Below, piece by piece: positions 1 through 8,530 of a stretch of DNA of 64,000 nt. Position 1 is the first letter of the stretch. Every line of letters begins with the position of its first letter. Both the position numbers and the translations under genes were made by a program. The stretch is from Candidatus Nitrosopumilus sp. Lineage in GTDB: Archaea > Thermoproteota > Nitrososphaeria > Nitrososphaerales > Nitrosopumilaceae. Below the pieces are notes generated by a model. That model made no database searches, was not told the origin of the DNA, and saw only the letters and a list, made by a program, of their open reading frames with translations. Location: NCBI GenBank assembly GCA_003702525.1, contig REGJ01000003.1, positions 16,093 through 80,092 of the forward strand, read 5' to 3'.

Positions 1-1132
1 CATTTTCTGGACTATCCCAGCTTGTCATGAAAATTCTCCACATAGGGGAATAGTTTTCATTACCAGGAGCTCCTGCAGCAATACCTGGTTGGAATCCTAG
101 TGGACCAGTACCAGTTAAGCCGTTCTTGAATTGAAATAGATCAACAGCAGCTGAATTTGCAATTAAACTTGCAGATGTTGGTGAACTAACAATCCCCATC
201 ATACCTGCAGGACCGCTTGGTGTAGCATCTGTTACAATGTAATAGATGGTTCTACCATCAGGACCCCAACCACGATGAGCTATGAAAGTTACATTCATCT
301 CTTCTGTATCAATATCAAGAACTTGTCCGCCACCATAAGGTGTGTCATCAGTCAAAGTTTTGTTTTCCTTTACCATCATTTGCCCATCAGGCCAAACAAT
401 CTGAGGCATATTCAAAACTACATCAACAGATGTTAATGTGATTTCACCATTATCAGCAGCTTCGATTACCATTGCATCAGAATTTAAAATTCTTGGAGTA
501 GAACCTTCATTCCATGTTACATGAACATGAGATGTTAATGCACTGTATACATCGGGTTGTGCCGGAGTACTAGTAAAAACTTCTCCTTGGAAACCATGTA
601 CACCGTCACCTTCAATACCATTAGTGAACATGTAAGTTTTTGAAAGTGCTTCATCAGGTGCATTCTTTAGCAATGGCGCAAGTTCAACTTTCCAACCTTG
701 ATTATTTGTAATCAAATCTGCATGAGTAGGGTCACTTGAATCAGTGATGATATAGTAAACATCTCCACCATCATAGAAACCTTGATGCATTGGGATTATA
801 GCTGGAACGTTTGCTCTTGATAATCTGAGTACAGACCCCAAGTCTTCTTCAGTGATTTCTTCCATCATGGGTTTTTCTTCCATTTTTTCAGAAGACTCAC
901 TTACTGGAATTACAGATTTGAATTTTCCTTGCTCTGCCATCCATGCGGCTTTACCACCTGAGATTTCAGAACATAGTTGCAATCCACAAACATCAGTGCT
1001 AGAACCATATTTTGAAGAACCAACACCCTTACCTTTCAAGGCTTCAGCATCTGTGAATGAACCAGTGGTTATTCCTACTGTAAACAAGGGGAGAATTGCA
1101 AGTAATGCAATGTATCTTAGACTCTTGTTCAT
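1..1132 (-). CDS. Exported thaumarchaeal protein with duplicated domain (partial, C-terminus outside window)
   Basis: An open frame runs without a stop from an ATG at 1132 to the window edge, giving 377 codons. The N-terminus begins MNKSLRYIALLAILPLF and ends its hydrophobic stretch before a polar 'DAEALKG', which fits a signal peptide for export. The mature part seems to hold two related modules: 'MHQGFYDGGDVYYIITD' near residue 115 and 'AHRGWGPDGRTIYYIVTD' near residue 283 share the pattern H-x-G-(x)n-G-x-x-x-YYI-x-TD. I read this as an internal duplication. No catalytic motif is recognised. Families of this appearance are common in Nitrosopumilus-like genomes and have no assigned function. 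The start is supported by the signal peptide. The 3' end is not visible. Confidence 0.75.
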   Translation of the reverse strand, partial: MNKSLRYIALLAILPLFTVGITTGSFTDAEALKGKGVGSSKYGSSTDVCGLQLCSEISGGKAAWMAEQGKFKSVIPVSESSEKMEEKPMMEEITEEDLGSVLRLSRANVPAIIPMHQGFYDGGDVYYIITDSSDPTHADLITNNQGWKVELAPLLKNAPDEALSKTYMFTNGIEGDGVHGFQGEVFTSTPAQPDVYSALTSHVHVTWNEGSTPRILNSDAMVIEAADNGEITLTSVDVVLNMPQIVWPDGQMMVKENKTLTDDTPYGGGQVLDIDTEEMNVTFIAHRGWGPDGRTIYYIVTDATPSGPAGMMGIVSSPTSASLIANSAAVDLFQFKNGLTGTGPLGFQPGIAAGAPGNENYSPMWRIFMTSWDSPEN

Positions 1133-1181
1133 TGAATAAAAAGTCGGATTTTTGTTTAAAAGAATTTGTCCAAATCAGACA

Positions 1182-1805
1182 TTATCCTGCAAGTTCTGAA
1201 AAGCGGTTTTCCACATAATCCCAATTTACAAGATTCCACCAATCCTTAACATAATCAGGTCTACGGTTTTGATATTTTAGATAGTAAGCATGTTCCCAAA
1301 CATCCAATCCTAACAAAGGTATTTTTTGTAAAGTCCAAGGACTAGTTTGATTTTCAGTAGAAAGAATTTCAATTCTGTTGTATGTAGAGTTAAAAACTAA
1401 CCAACACCATCCACTACCTTGAATTCCAATTGCAGTTTCTGAAAAAATTTGTTTGAAATTATCAAAATTATCAAAATAGACATCAATTGCATCTTCAATC
1501 TTTCCACCGGGTGAACCATCACCATTAGGGGTCATGATTTCCCAAAATAATCTATGATTCTCAAAACCTCCACCAAAAAAATTGATTTTACTTCTACCAG
1601 ATTCAGGAATGGCTTTTAGATCAGAGAGAATAGATGTAATGTATTGAGGATGAAACGCACTTCCCACATCTTCAAGAGATTTGTTTAATCCATCAACATA
1701 TGATTGATGATGTTTTTGGTGATGAATTTTCATTGTTTCAGCATCAATGTATGGTTCCAATTCATCATACCCATAAGGCAATCTAGGAAGTTCATACTGA
1801 ACCAT
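1182..1805 (-). CDS. sod: Superoxide dismutase, Fe/Mn family
   Basis: It detoxifies superoxide to oxygen and peroxide in the cytoplasm. The 207-residue product shows the family signatures in order: the N-terminal metal His in 'MKIHHQKHH' followed by 'YVDGLN', the second His in 'GGGFENH', the 'GIQGSGWCWLVF' core, and the Asp and His ligands in 'DVWEHAYYL'. The Gln in GIQGSGW sits where Mn-type enzymes place their second-sphere Gln (Gln143 in human MnSOD), so Mn or cambialistic use is more likely than strict Fe use; that is an inference. I chose the ATG at 1805 because it gives the normal N-terminus MVQYELPRLPYGYDELEPYI; the 8 residues upstream look unrelated. An aerobic ammonia oxidiser would need this enzyme. 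Confidence 0.95.
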   Translation of the reverse strand: MVQYELPRLPYGYDELEPYIDAETMKIHHQKHHQSYVDGLNKSLEDVGSAFHPQYITSILSDLKAIPESGRSKINFFGGGFENHRLFWEIMTPNGDGSPGGKIEDAIDVYFDNFDNFKQIFSETAIGIQGSGWCWLVFNSTYNRIEILSTENQTSPWTLQKIPLLGLDVWEHAYYLKYQNRRPDYVKDWWNLVNWDYVENRFSELAG

Positions 1806-1864
1806 GAAAAAAATATCTATAATCCACATATAATCCTCAAGAAAGAATCAAGTTTTTATTCAAA

Positions 1865-2446
1865 ATGAAAGGGTTCCAAGTATTGGTTCATCCGGTTATT
1901 ACAGAAATTTTTTCAAATGATGAAAGGGCAATGTCATTTTTTGAATGGATATCAAATGAAATAGAGAAAAAAGAAGAACTGCAACAATTCTTCAAATGGC
2001 ATTTAGAGGTCATTTCAGAAGTAATTGATGAAATAGATAGAACTGCAACAATTGATTTTTCAAATAAGAATGAAGCCAAAAAGTGGGCAAAGGAGTTTTT
2101 GGAAAATTACGATGAAAAAATAAGAAAAATGAGAAAAAATAGTAACCGAGTGTTTAAACGATTTCATGAATTAAAATCAGAATTTACAAAGATTATTCCA
2201 AAAGACCACGAATATGATAAAGAGTCAAAGAGTATAATGCAGGTATTTCTTAGCAGGCAAGAACTACTTGTTGGAAAAATCATTTTTTCATATAGAGAAT
2301 TGTGGTTTTTAGCAAACCAAATTACCAATTCTAATTTCAAAATAGGTTCAGTTGAGGATTATCAAGAATGGGTTAAAACTAATTATTCAAATCTAAAAAG
2401 TGTAAAAATAATGTTACAACAAATTGAAAGAGGGATTTCAAAGTAG
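1865..2446 (+). CDS. Hypothetical all-helical protein
   Basis: This 193-residue protein is rich in Lys, Glu and aromatic residues, with long charged helices (for example around residues 60-110) and no Cys pairs, signal peptide or membrane segment. I do not recognise a family. It is followed 34 bp downstream on the same strand by a winged-helix-like gene, so the two may be co-transcribed. The ATG follows a short AT-rich gap shared with the divergent sod gene. It is probably a soluble cytoplasmic protein; a coiled-coil or four-helix bundle is plausible from the composition only. Confidence 0.6.
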   Translation: MKGFQVLVHPVITEIFSNDERAMSFFEWISNEIEKKEELQQFFKWHLEVISEVIDEIDRTATIDFSNKNEAKKWAKEFLENYDEKIRKMRKNSNRVFKRFHELKSEFTKIIPKDHEYDKESKSIMQVFLSRQELLVGKIIFSYRELWFLANQITNSNFKIGSVEDYQEWVKTNYSNLKSVKIMLQQIERGISK

Positions 2447-2480
2447 AAAAGATGATAAGAGTTGAAAGGGCAAAAAAAAT

Positions 2481-3095
2481 ATGAGAAAACTAGGAACAAT
2501 TGATTTAGAAATTTTGCATTTAGCAGTTAAAGAAAATGGAACATTTGATGAAACACATCTTGAAAATTCAGAACTAAAAAGACTAGGAGTAGGAAAAATT
2601 CTAGACACATTAGGATCATTAAAGGATAGAAAATTTATTTCACTAAATAGCAACGGTTCATTTTCAATAACTCCAGTTGCTAAAGAGATTCTTTGGGGAG
2701 ATAATATTCCAGTTTGGGCCAAAGTGTTACGATTACTTCAGATAAAATCGTGTAGTATGGAACAAATTATAGATATACTACAAATTCCAGAGACTGAAAT
2801 TCTTCAAGAAGTAGAAAAATTAAGACAAAATCAGTTTGTTCTAATGTCACCCCAGAGACAAGATGAAAAGATCATCAAGGTCTATGAAATATTACCTGAG
2901 GGAATAGAAGAAATTGACAAAACAGAGACAGAAGGATTTGACAAAATAAAATTTGGAGAAATAAAGCCTGAAATTGAAATTCTTAGTTTGATTGATGAAA
3001 TAGTAAAAGAAATACAAGATTCTCAAATGGAAATTGAAAAGAAAACTTCGATCATTGAAAAATTATCAAAACTCAAAACAAAACTGAATGTTTAG
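2481..3095 (+). CDS. Winged-helix-like putative regulator with C-terminal coiled coil
   Basis: The 204-residue protein has two successive stretches with helix-turn-helix/wing character: residues 1-75 ('LGVGKILDTLGSLKDRKFISLN') and about 85-135 ('SMEQIIDILQIPETEILQEVEKLRQNQFV' region). A Glu/Lys-rich tail of about 40 residues looks like a coiled coil. This layout suits an archaeal DNA-binding regulator, but no specific family is recognised. It sits directly downstream of the helical protein at 1865 and ends convergently, with no gap, against the SNF2 ATPase gene. The function is inferred from predicted fold only. Confidence 0.6.
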   Translation: MRKLGTIDLEILHLAVKENGTFDETHLENSELKRLGVGKILDTLGSLKDRKFISLNSNGSFSITPVAKEILWGDNIPVWAKVLRLLQIKSCSMEQIIDILQIPETEILQEVEKLRQNQFVLMSPQRQDEKIIKVYEILPEGIEEIDKTETEGFDKIKFGEIKPEIEILSLIDEIVKEIQDSQMEIEKKTSIIEKLSKLKTKLNV

Positions 3096-4820
3096 TTATT
3101 TTGAACGTATTTTGTCTTGAATTTGAGCAAGAATCAATTCTGCCTTGTCCTTATTTTCAAAGTTCTCAACACTTTCATCCATGATTTCATCAATTTCATA
3201 ACTTTTGTCTACCAAGACATTTGCCACATGATCATCAAGGGTACCATTACCAATCAAATAATATGCAAATACAGTATTTTTTTGTCCAATTCTATGCAAT
3301 CTATCTTCAGCTTGTCTATGAATAGCAGGACTCCAATCAAGTTCTGCAAAAATAACATATTTTGCTTTAGTCAAGTTGATTCCGACATTTCCTGCACGAA
3401 TTCCTGCAATCATTAATTTTGATTCACCTTTTTGGAATTTGTCTATTTGATCTTGTCTTATTGTATCAGATTGTCCTCCAATGATAGATACGGGTGCAAA
3501 CTCTTGAAGACTTTCATGAAGTAATTTGTGAATTACTTTGTGGTGACAAAAGACTACAACACTTTCTTCAATTTCCATGATATTTTTTACAAAATTGATA
3601 ACATGTGGAAGTTTTGCCAAGCCTGCAATTTGTCTTTCGCTTTGAATTGCTCTATGATAAGAGGCAGATTTTGAAAATTCAGAATCAGCAGTTTTTTGTT
3701 CTTCTTCCAAACGTTTCCAGATTTTATCTAATTCCTCAACATAGTAATCAGTGTCAGCTGCAATAACTTCTTTGTAACGTACTTTATCTTTGAGTTCTTT
3801 TAAAACGTCAGATTTCTTTCGTCTAAGCATTACATGATTTTGTAAATTGTTTCTTAAGGATGCACGTTTATTTTCCAAAACAATGGCCTTGCCTTTTTCA
3901 TTTACATAACAAAAGTATTCACAGAATTCCTTAAAGCTTCCAAGCAATCCAGGTTTTAGAATATCAATAATTGGCCAAATTTCAGACCCGCGATTGTAAA
4001 TAGGAGTTCCAGATAGACCGATTCTGTAAGATACAGATGGTAATGCAGCTAATTTTTTTATTGATTTGTATTTTTGAGTTGTTTTAGATCTTAAGTTATG
4101 GACTTCATCACACACAACAGTTTTGATTCCAACCTTTGCCAAATCATCATATCTTTTGAAGAGTAATTCATAATTTATCACATAAATGTCAGTTTTGGGG
4201 AGTTCTTTTTTCTTTCCAGTTCTGATTAATGTGACACTAGGAGATTCAGATTCAATTAATCTTCCATTTCTACTTTTTTTCTTAAGGAATTTTTCAATTT
4301 CACGTTCCCAATTGTTGAGTGTTACCAAAGGTGCAACAACTAAGACTGGAAATGTTTGTTTTTCAGTTGCAACATAAGACAATGTTTGTACAGTTTTTCC
4401 AAGACCCATTTCATCAGCTAGTAATGCATTACCAGATGATTTCATCAAGAAATCCAATCCCTCTTTTTGGAAGTTTAGTAATTTTCCTCTAAATTGGTCT
4501 CCAGTTTTTGCTCGTTTTAGCTTATGCTTGACAGGAGGCAAAGTAGGTTTTGGAGCATATGTCTTTACAATTTTTCTCTGCCAAGTCGTTTTTGATAAAA
4601 TTTCTAGAGGGTATCTATCAAGGATCAATTTGATTTGTTTTACATTTTCAGAGGTATCATCAACAATGACTTCGTTTACAGTTTCACCATACCAGGCCTT
4701 AGGAACCAATCTAGAGATCATGCTCACAGCACGCTCACCAGTAATCTTCCAGCACCAGTTTTTAGAGTATTTGTCTTGAACATGCTCTAATGTTCCAATG
4801 TTTTCCATGGATGTTTCCAT
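3096..4820 (-). CDS. SNF2-family DEAD/H ATPase (chromatin-remodeller type)
   Basis: The 574-residue product carries a two-lobe superfamily 2 motor. Motif I 'LADEMGLGKT' is at about residues 134-143, motif Ia 'VVAPLVTLNNWEREI' follows, and motif II 'DEVH' is at about 238-241. 'GLSGTPIYN' (motif III) and the C-terminal 'EDRLHRIGQ' (motif VI) complete it. The last motif and the WEREI block are typical of SNF2/Swi2 proteins that translocate on double-stranded DNA. No accessory chromo-, bromo- or nuclease domain is visible. The first about 110 residues are a lineage-specific N-terminus. Archaeal SNF2 proteins are known but their role is unclear. A second Met at residue 5 could be the start. Confidence 0.9.
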   Translation of the reverse strand: METSMENIGTLEHVQDKYSKNWCWKITGERAVSMISRLVPKAWYGETVNEVIVDDTSENVKQIKLILDRYPLEILSKTTWQRKIVKTYAPKPTLPPVKHKLKRAKTGDQFRGKLLNFQKEGLDFLMKSSGNALLADEMGLGKTVQTLSYVATEKQTFPVLVVAPLVTLNNWEREIEKFLKKKSRNGRLIESESPSVTLIRTGKKKELPKTDIYVINYELLFKRYDDLAKVGIKTVVCDEVHNLRSKTTQKYKSIKKLAALPSVSYRIGLSGTPIYNRGSEIWPIIDILKPGLLGSFKEFCEYFCYVNEKGKAIVLENKRASLRNNLQNHVMLRRKKSDVLKELKDKVRYKEVIAADTDYYVEELDKIWKRLEEEQKTADSEFSKSASYHRAIQSERQIAGLAKLPHVINFVKNIMEIEESVVVFCHHKVIHKLLHESLQEFAPVSIIGGQSDTIRQDQIDKFQKGESKLMIAGIRAGNVGINLTKAKYVIFAELDWSPAIHRQAEDRLHRIGQKNTVFAYYLIGNGTLDDHVANVLVDKSYEIDEIMDESVENFENKDKAELILAQIQDKIRSK

Positions 4821-4990
4821 AATTTGTCGATAGAAAGTTTTTTTGCCTTATGAATCTTCATGTTTTTCTCGATCAGTAAAAAAAGAAACAAAAATCTCCA
4901 AGAGTTAAAATATGATAGTGTTTTTACATTCTAGAAAAAATCACATTTTCGAATACAGGCTCAAAATAACAAATTGACAAATCAGCATAT

Positions 4991-4998
4991 GTTTAAAA
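4991..4998 (+). promoter_or_regulatory. TATA box for the PAC2 gene (leaderless promoter)
   Basis: The sequence gtttaaaatt centres about 26 bp upstream of the ATG at 5021, the spacing expected if transcription starts at or next to the start codon. Leaderless mRNAs are common in archaea. No Shine-Dalgarno sequence precedes this ATG. Confidence 0.5.
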
Positions 4999-5020
4999 TT
5001 GATGAAAATTGTAACGAAAC

Positions 5021-5701
5021 ATGGATTTCCAACAAGAACAAGAACCTGATGTTGAGAAACCCATCATCATTGCAGCAATGCAAGACATGGGAAATGTTGG
5101 AAGTATTGTAATTAATTTTATCAATGAATCATTAAGAACTAAAACATTTAGAATTTCAAAAACACCATTCCCAACATATGTTGTAGACAGAGGAGGATAC
5201 ATTGACCTTCCAGATGAAAGTTGGGAGTACAAATACACAGATGATTTAATTATTTTCGGAGGAGGCAAAGGACAACCACAAAGTACCAGCGAATTAAATG
5301 CATTATGTCAAGACGTCATTGATGTTGCAAAGAAATATTCTGCTAAATTCATTTACACACTTGGAGGATTTCACACTAACAGACAATTCATGAATAATCC
5401 AAAGACATACATCACTACAACATCTAGAGAGTTGACAAAGCAGATGGAAGGGTTAGGAGTAGATATTACTCCACAAAAATCAATTATTACAGGTTTTAAT
5501 GGATTAATCTTGGGATTTGCAAAAAAGAATGAAATTCAGGGAATTGGTATGTATGGAGAATTAAATGAACCCGAAATACCTCAATATCGTGCTGCAATCA
5601 GCATAATTAAGACTCTTGAAAAATTGACCTACAGAAAATTCGGGGATACAGATAGGTTAGAAATGATGGCTCAGGAAATTGAAAGAAAATTTAAAGATTA
5701 A
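5021..5701 (+). CDS. PAC2-family protein (archaeal proteasome-assembly-chaperone homologue)
   Basis: This 226-residue protein begins, after a short acidic tail, with 'IIAAMQDMGNVGSIVINF', continues with 'FPTYVVDRGGYIDLPDESWEY', 'LIIFGGGKGQPQ' and 'YTLGGFHTNRQ', and has the overall alpha/beta pattern of the PAC2 superfamily (COG2047). Eukaryotic PAC2 helps assemble the proteasome alpha ring; the role of archaeal homologues is unproven. A proteasome beta gene lies 20 kb away, but there is no operon link. The ATG is supported by a TATA box at leaderless spacing. Confidence 0.85.
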   Translation: MDFQQEQEPDVEKPIIIAAMQDMGNVGSIVINFINESLRTKTFRISKTPFPTYVVDRGGYIDLPDESWEYKYTDDLIIFGGGKGQPQSTSELNALCQDVIDVAKKYSAKFIYTLGGFHTNRQFMNNPKTYITTTSRELTKQMEGLGVDITPQKSIITGFNGLILGFAKKNEIQGIGMYGELNEPEIPQYRAAISIIKTLEKLTYRKFGDTDRLEMMAQEIERKFKD

Positions 5702-5704
5702 TTT

Positions 5705-5839
5705 TTAATGAGAATTTCCTATTGGGTGAGGTTCAGTATTTTCATCATGGCAATCACATGAACATAGATAGGTTTTGTGATTATTCATACAGTCAATGCA
5801 TTCAAAATGTTTTCTAGTTTCACAAGCAGCACAGATCAT
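5705..5839 (-). CDS. Cys/His-rich micro-protein (44 aa)
   Basis: A 44-residue frame starts MICAACETRKHFECIDC and ends at a TAA next to the convergent PAC2 gene. It has Cys at 3, 6, 14, 17, 26, 28 and 30 and His at 11, 21 and 31, enough to bind one or two zinc ions in a treble-clef or ribbon-like knuckle. The Cys spacing is too regular for chance. No family is recognised. It fills most of the gap between the PAC2 gene and the gene at 5892 and could share a transcript with neither, given their orientations. Confidence 0.6.
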   Translation of the reverse strand: MICAACETRKHFECIDCMNNHKTYLCSCDCHDENTEPHPIGNSH

Positions 5840-5891
5840 CTTATTATAGATATTTCAGTAGATGAATTTGAATTTTTTCTTGGTTTTGAAC

Positions 5892-6551
5892 CTAATATTC
5901 TATTTCACTTCTGCTAAGTAGATCATTAGTTAAATCCACATATCCCTGCGGATCTAATTCTTTTACAAATCCACCATCAATGTTTATCAAATAAACAGAG
6001 TGAAGGTGTGCATTTAAGATGTCATCATATTCTATTGGTGGGTTTTTGTAATATCTATCACAAAGATCCTTGACTTTTTGAACATCCTCTTTTTTTCGAG
6101 CATTTGGAGGAAGTAAGAAGATTTTGGGAATAGGTAAAATTCCAGTTGCAGGACTAGCTAGAGAAAATTTTGTACAGTGTTGACTATACCTTGCAATCTT
6201 GCTCATTATTCTTGCAGTAAAATAATCTATAGTATCCATTGCATGTTCAGGCGGAGTAAAACCTGTTTCAATTTCAATAATTGTATTGCCACCACCTTTC
6301 TTGGCAAAAAGATCACAAACTAGAATTTCAGAAATATCTTTTTCTACTTCAACAGCATAACCTCTGGAAATTAAATTATTAGCACAAATTAACTCCAGAA
6401 TAGAATGGTTGATTTTTACCAAGTTTTTTTGATACATTTCAATTAGTTGTTGTCTAACATAGTTTAGTTTTGGAAGGTCTTTTTCGCGTAGATTCGTGGA
6501 TAGTTTCTCAGTCATATGATTTACATCGTTTTGGAATTTTTCTAAATCCAT
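5892..6551 (-). CDS. Hypothetical protein with PD-(D/E)XK-like core
   Basis: In this 219-residue protein, residues 45-100 resemble the restriction-endonuclease-like fold: a helix with Glu53 ('ILELICANNLISRGY'), a strand ending in Asp80 ('EILVCDLF'), then 'NTIIEIETG' with Glu93 and Glu95. The usual catalytic Lys after the last acidic residue is not obvious, so it may be a degenerate or variant nuclease, or a non-catalytic relative. The C-terminal half has no recognised motif. It stands alone between a micro-protein and a divergent exported protein, with no methylase nearby. The nuclease link is an inference from motif pattern only. Confidence 0.6.
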   Translation of the reverse strand: MDLEKFQNDVNHMTEKLSTNLREKDLPKLNYVRQQLIEMYQKNLVKINHSILELICANNLISRGYAVEVEKDISEILVCDLFAKKGGGNTIIEIETGFTPPEHAMDTIDYFTARIMSKIARYSQHCTKFSLASPATGILPIPKIFLLPPNARKKEDVQKVKDLCDRYYKNPPIEYDDILNAHLHSVYLINIDGGFVKELDPQGYVDLTNDLLSRSEIEY

Positions 6552-6705
6552 AATTCAAGATTAGATGAATTTGGGGGTTTAAGAATAGTCTGGAATTAAA
6601 CTATCATCTCAAGCACAAAATGGTCAAAATTAATCAAATAAAATTGAAAATTAGCAAACTTTTCTTCATACTTTGTCTTAACAATAGAAATCAACACAAC
6701 TTCAA

Positions 6706-7620
6706 GTGTACAAAAAAGTAGGGTTAGTAGGAATATTTTCATTTTTGATGATATTTTCAGCCATGCAGACATCAGAGGCGGAATTATGGGAATTAATCAT
6801 AGACCTCAACGTAGAGAAAGGTGCAATTGTATCAGGTGAAACACTAGTTGTAACGGGTAAAGTCGTAGACCATGCATACAAGCCTATTCGTGGTGCAGAA
6901 GTACTAGTTAGAACAGGTTCTGAGACAACAAAAGCATTCACTGACCCATGGGGTGTTTTTAGAGGAGAGTTTGAAAACTTTGAAAGAGTTCCAGGAACTT
7001 ATACAATTAATGTAGTTGCAACTTGGTATGGAATGACAGGATTAGAAACTACACAAGTACAAGTAAAGGGTGATGCATCACAGGTTTCATTATTACAACA
7101 AAAATTGGACACAGAGGAGGCAAGAAAATATCTTAGTTCACATGAAAGTGATTTTGAGAAAAACCCAATAGGACAAACCCTCTTCAAATATTATCACGGA
7201 TTACTACAAGAATTAATTTTAGAAAATAAAGAAGCAATGCAACCAAACTTAGATGAGTTGTATGTGGAAGAACAAAGAAGCATTGCAGAAGAACTTAAAG
7301 AGCAAGCAATTGAAGAATACAATCCAGGATATGGAATATTTGATGGGTTAAACTATGAGTACTATGTTAGTAGTTTGAATCCGGAAATACAAGATATTGT
7401 ATCAAGCCAGCTAAACTTTACAAAAAATATTTTTGAGCAAGCACAAATAGTAAAAGCACAAATCATTGCAGATGGTGGAACATATGAAGAAGCTCAGCAA
7501 GCATATCTAGAAATGCTTTCAATTCCAAAAGAGAAACTAGAAGAATTCAATGATCAGAAACTTGAAGAATTAGAAGAAACTGAATCATCTGAAGATAATT
7601 CTGAAGAAAAGAATGATTGA
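6706..7620 (+). CDS. Exported protein with Ig/carboxypeptidase-regulatory-like domain
   Basis: The GTG start gives MYKKVGLVGIFSFLMIFSAM followed by 'QTSEAE', a clear signal peptide. Residues about 28-115 form a beta-rich domain ('GETLVVTGKVVDHAYKPIRGAEVLV', 'GVFRGEFE', 'GTYTINVVATWYG') like the adhesion or carboxypeptidase-regulatory domains of surface proteins. The remaining two thirds are helical and end in an acidic Glu/Ser tail. There is no C-terminal membrane anchor. It is a 304-residue secreted or pseudo-periplasmic protein, possibly binding another surface component. No enzyme motif is visible. Confidence 0.7.
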   Translation: MYKKVGLVGIFSFLMIFSAMQTSEAELWELIIDLNVEKGAIVSGETLVVTGKVVDHAYKPIRGAEVLVRTGSETTKAFTDPWGVFRGEFENFERVPGTYTINVVATWYGMTGLETTQVQVKGDASQVSLLQQKLDTEEARKYLSSHESDFEKNPIGQTLFKYYHGLLQELILENKEAMQPNLDELYVEEQRSIAEELKEQAIEEYNPGYGIFDGLNYEYYVSSLNPEIQDIVSSQLNFTKNIFEQAQIVKAQIIADGGTYEEAQQAYLEMLSIPKEKLEEFNDQKLEELEETESSEDNSEEKND

Positions 7621-7665
7621 TAAATTCTACGTGCTCCTTATATTCAAAATTCGCCTAAATTACTT

Positions 7666-7833
7666 ATGAAAATAGATATTCCAATACCCTGTCCAAGTTG
7701 CGGTGGAAAAATGTATTCAGTTTGTTATGAATCATCTTTTTCTCTTCTAAAGAAAAGAAGTTGGCAAGTATGCAAAGAATGCAACTTTGAAAGAAATTCT
7801 GAAGATTTCAAAAAATCAATTTGCTGTGCTTAG
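7666..7833 (+). CDS. Zinc-ribbon micro-protein (55 aa)
   Basis: The 55-residue frame MKIDIPIPCPSCGG... holds two CxxC knuckles, 'CPSC' at residues 9-12 and 'CKEC' at 36-39, plus a terminal 'CC'. The CxxC-x23-CxxC arrangement is typical of small zinc ribbons. It lies 45 bp downstream of the exported-protein gene on the same strand. Function is unknown; zinc ribbons of this size often bind nucleic acid or a protein partner. Confidence 0.6.
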   Translation: MKIDIPIPCPSCGGKMYSVCYESSFSLLKKRSWQVCKECNFERNSEDFKKSICCA

Positions 7834-7931
7834 CAGCATCATTTTTTCTAAACGATTCAAAATCTTTGAGTTAGTTTTTGTGAAATTAGGCTCTAAACAA
7901 TTTTTAACCATATCTTAGAACAAATTACAGA

Positions 7932-8267
7932 TTGAAGGTATTTCACAAGCCTACTTGTATCACTTGCAAAAAGACAATATCAGAAATTGAAAGAATGCAA
8001 GCAGATATTGAAAAACGAGATTTCTTTAAAGAACCATTTTCAGAATCAGAGTTAAAAAAGATCATAAAAATGACTGGAAAAAAACCATCAGAATTATTGA
8101 GAAAACGAGACAAGATGTACAAAGAGTTTGACTTGGAAAATAATAAAAAAACAGATGCTCAAATAATCAAATTAATGGTAAAACATCCTGGTTTAATTTT
8201 GAGGCCAATAATCATATCAAAAAACAAAGCATATGTTGGTAAAGTAGACGTATCCAAAATAAAATAA
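7932..8267 (+). CDS. ArsC/Spx-family thioredoxin-fold protein
   Basis: The 111-residue product begins MKVFHKPTCITCKKTISEI, with the single-domain thioredoxin-like fold and N-terminal CxxC-type Cys typical of the ArsC/Spx/YffB family. The later 'LILRPIIISKNKAYVG' strand matches the conserved 'RP' segment of the family. Relatives reduce arsenate with glutaredoxin or thioredoxin, or act as redox regulators, so arsenate reduction is only one possibility; no ars genes are nearby. The start is TTG at 7932; the residues before it are not in frame with a better start. A TATA-like ttttta lies about 30 bp upstream. Confidence 0.8.
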   Translation: MKVFHKPTCITCKKTISEIERMQADIEKRDFFKEPFSESELKKIIKMTGKKPSELLRKRDKMYKEFDLENNKKTDAQIIKLMVKHPGLILRPIIISKNKAYVGKVDVSKIK

Positions 8268-8269
8268 TT

Positions 8270-8512
8270 CTAAGGGTTTTCTTTTTTGAAAATCCTAATT
8301 GCTTCTAAATGAGAACAATTTGCTTTGATTCCTTTTCCATGATGAAATTTGTAAAAATTTTTGAAACCAGGACATTCGCAAGTATCAGATGTTACAACAT
8401 ATGATTGCTCAGGGTTAGAGGAGGATTTCACTTGAAAAAGATCATCTTCCAATTTGACAACGCCACCAGATTCAACTAATTTTTTTGCTTTACGAATGGT
8501 GTTTGTACTCAT
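8270..8512 (-). CDS. SWIM-type zinc-finger protein (80 aa)
   Basis: The central part reads 'SDTCECPGFKNFY' and then 'KANCSHLEAI', giving the CxC-x(n)-CxH pattern of SWIM zinc fingers, which bind DNA or proteins. Nothing beyond the finger is present, so this is a stand-alone module. The stop codon nearly touches that of the convergent ArsC-like gene. A second small gene lies 18 bp upstream on the same strand and probably shares its transcript. Confidence 0.7.
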   Translation of the reverse strand: MSTNTIRKAKKLVESGGVVKLEDDLFQVKSSSNPEQSYVVTSDTCECPGFKNFYKFHHGKGIKANCSHLEAIRIFKKENP

Positions 8513-8530
8513 AATTATACAAAAAAGATG

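Noticed and set aside
852-1139. 95-residue plus-strand frame at the start of the window
   Set aside because: It is antisense to the signal-peptide protein that runs off the left edge on the minus strand; the minus frame is coherent for 377 codons and has a signal peptide.
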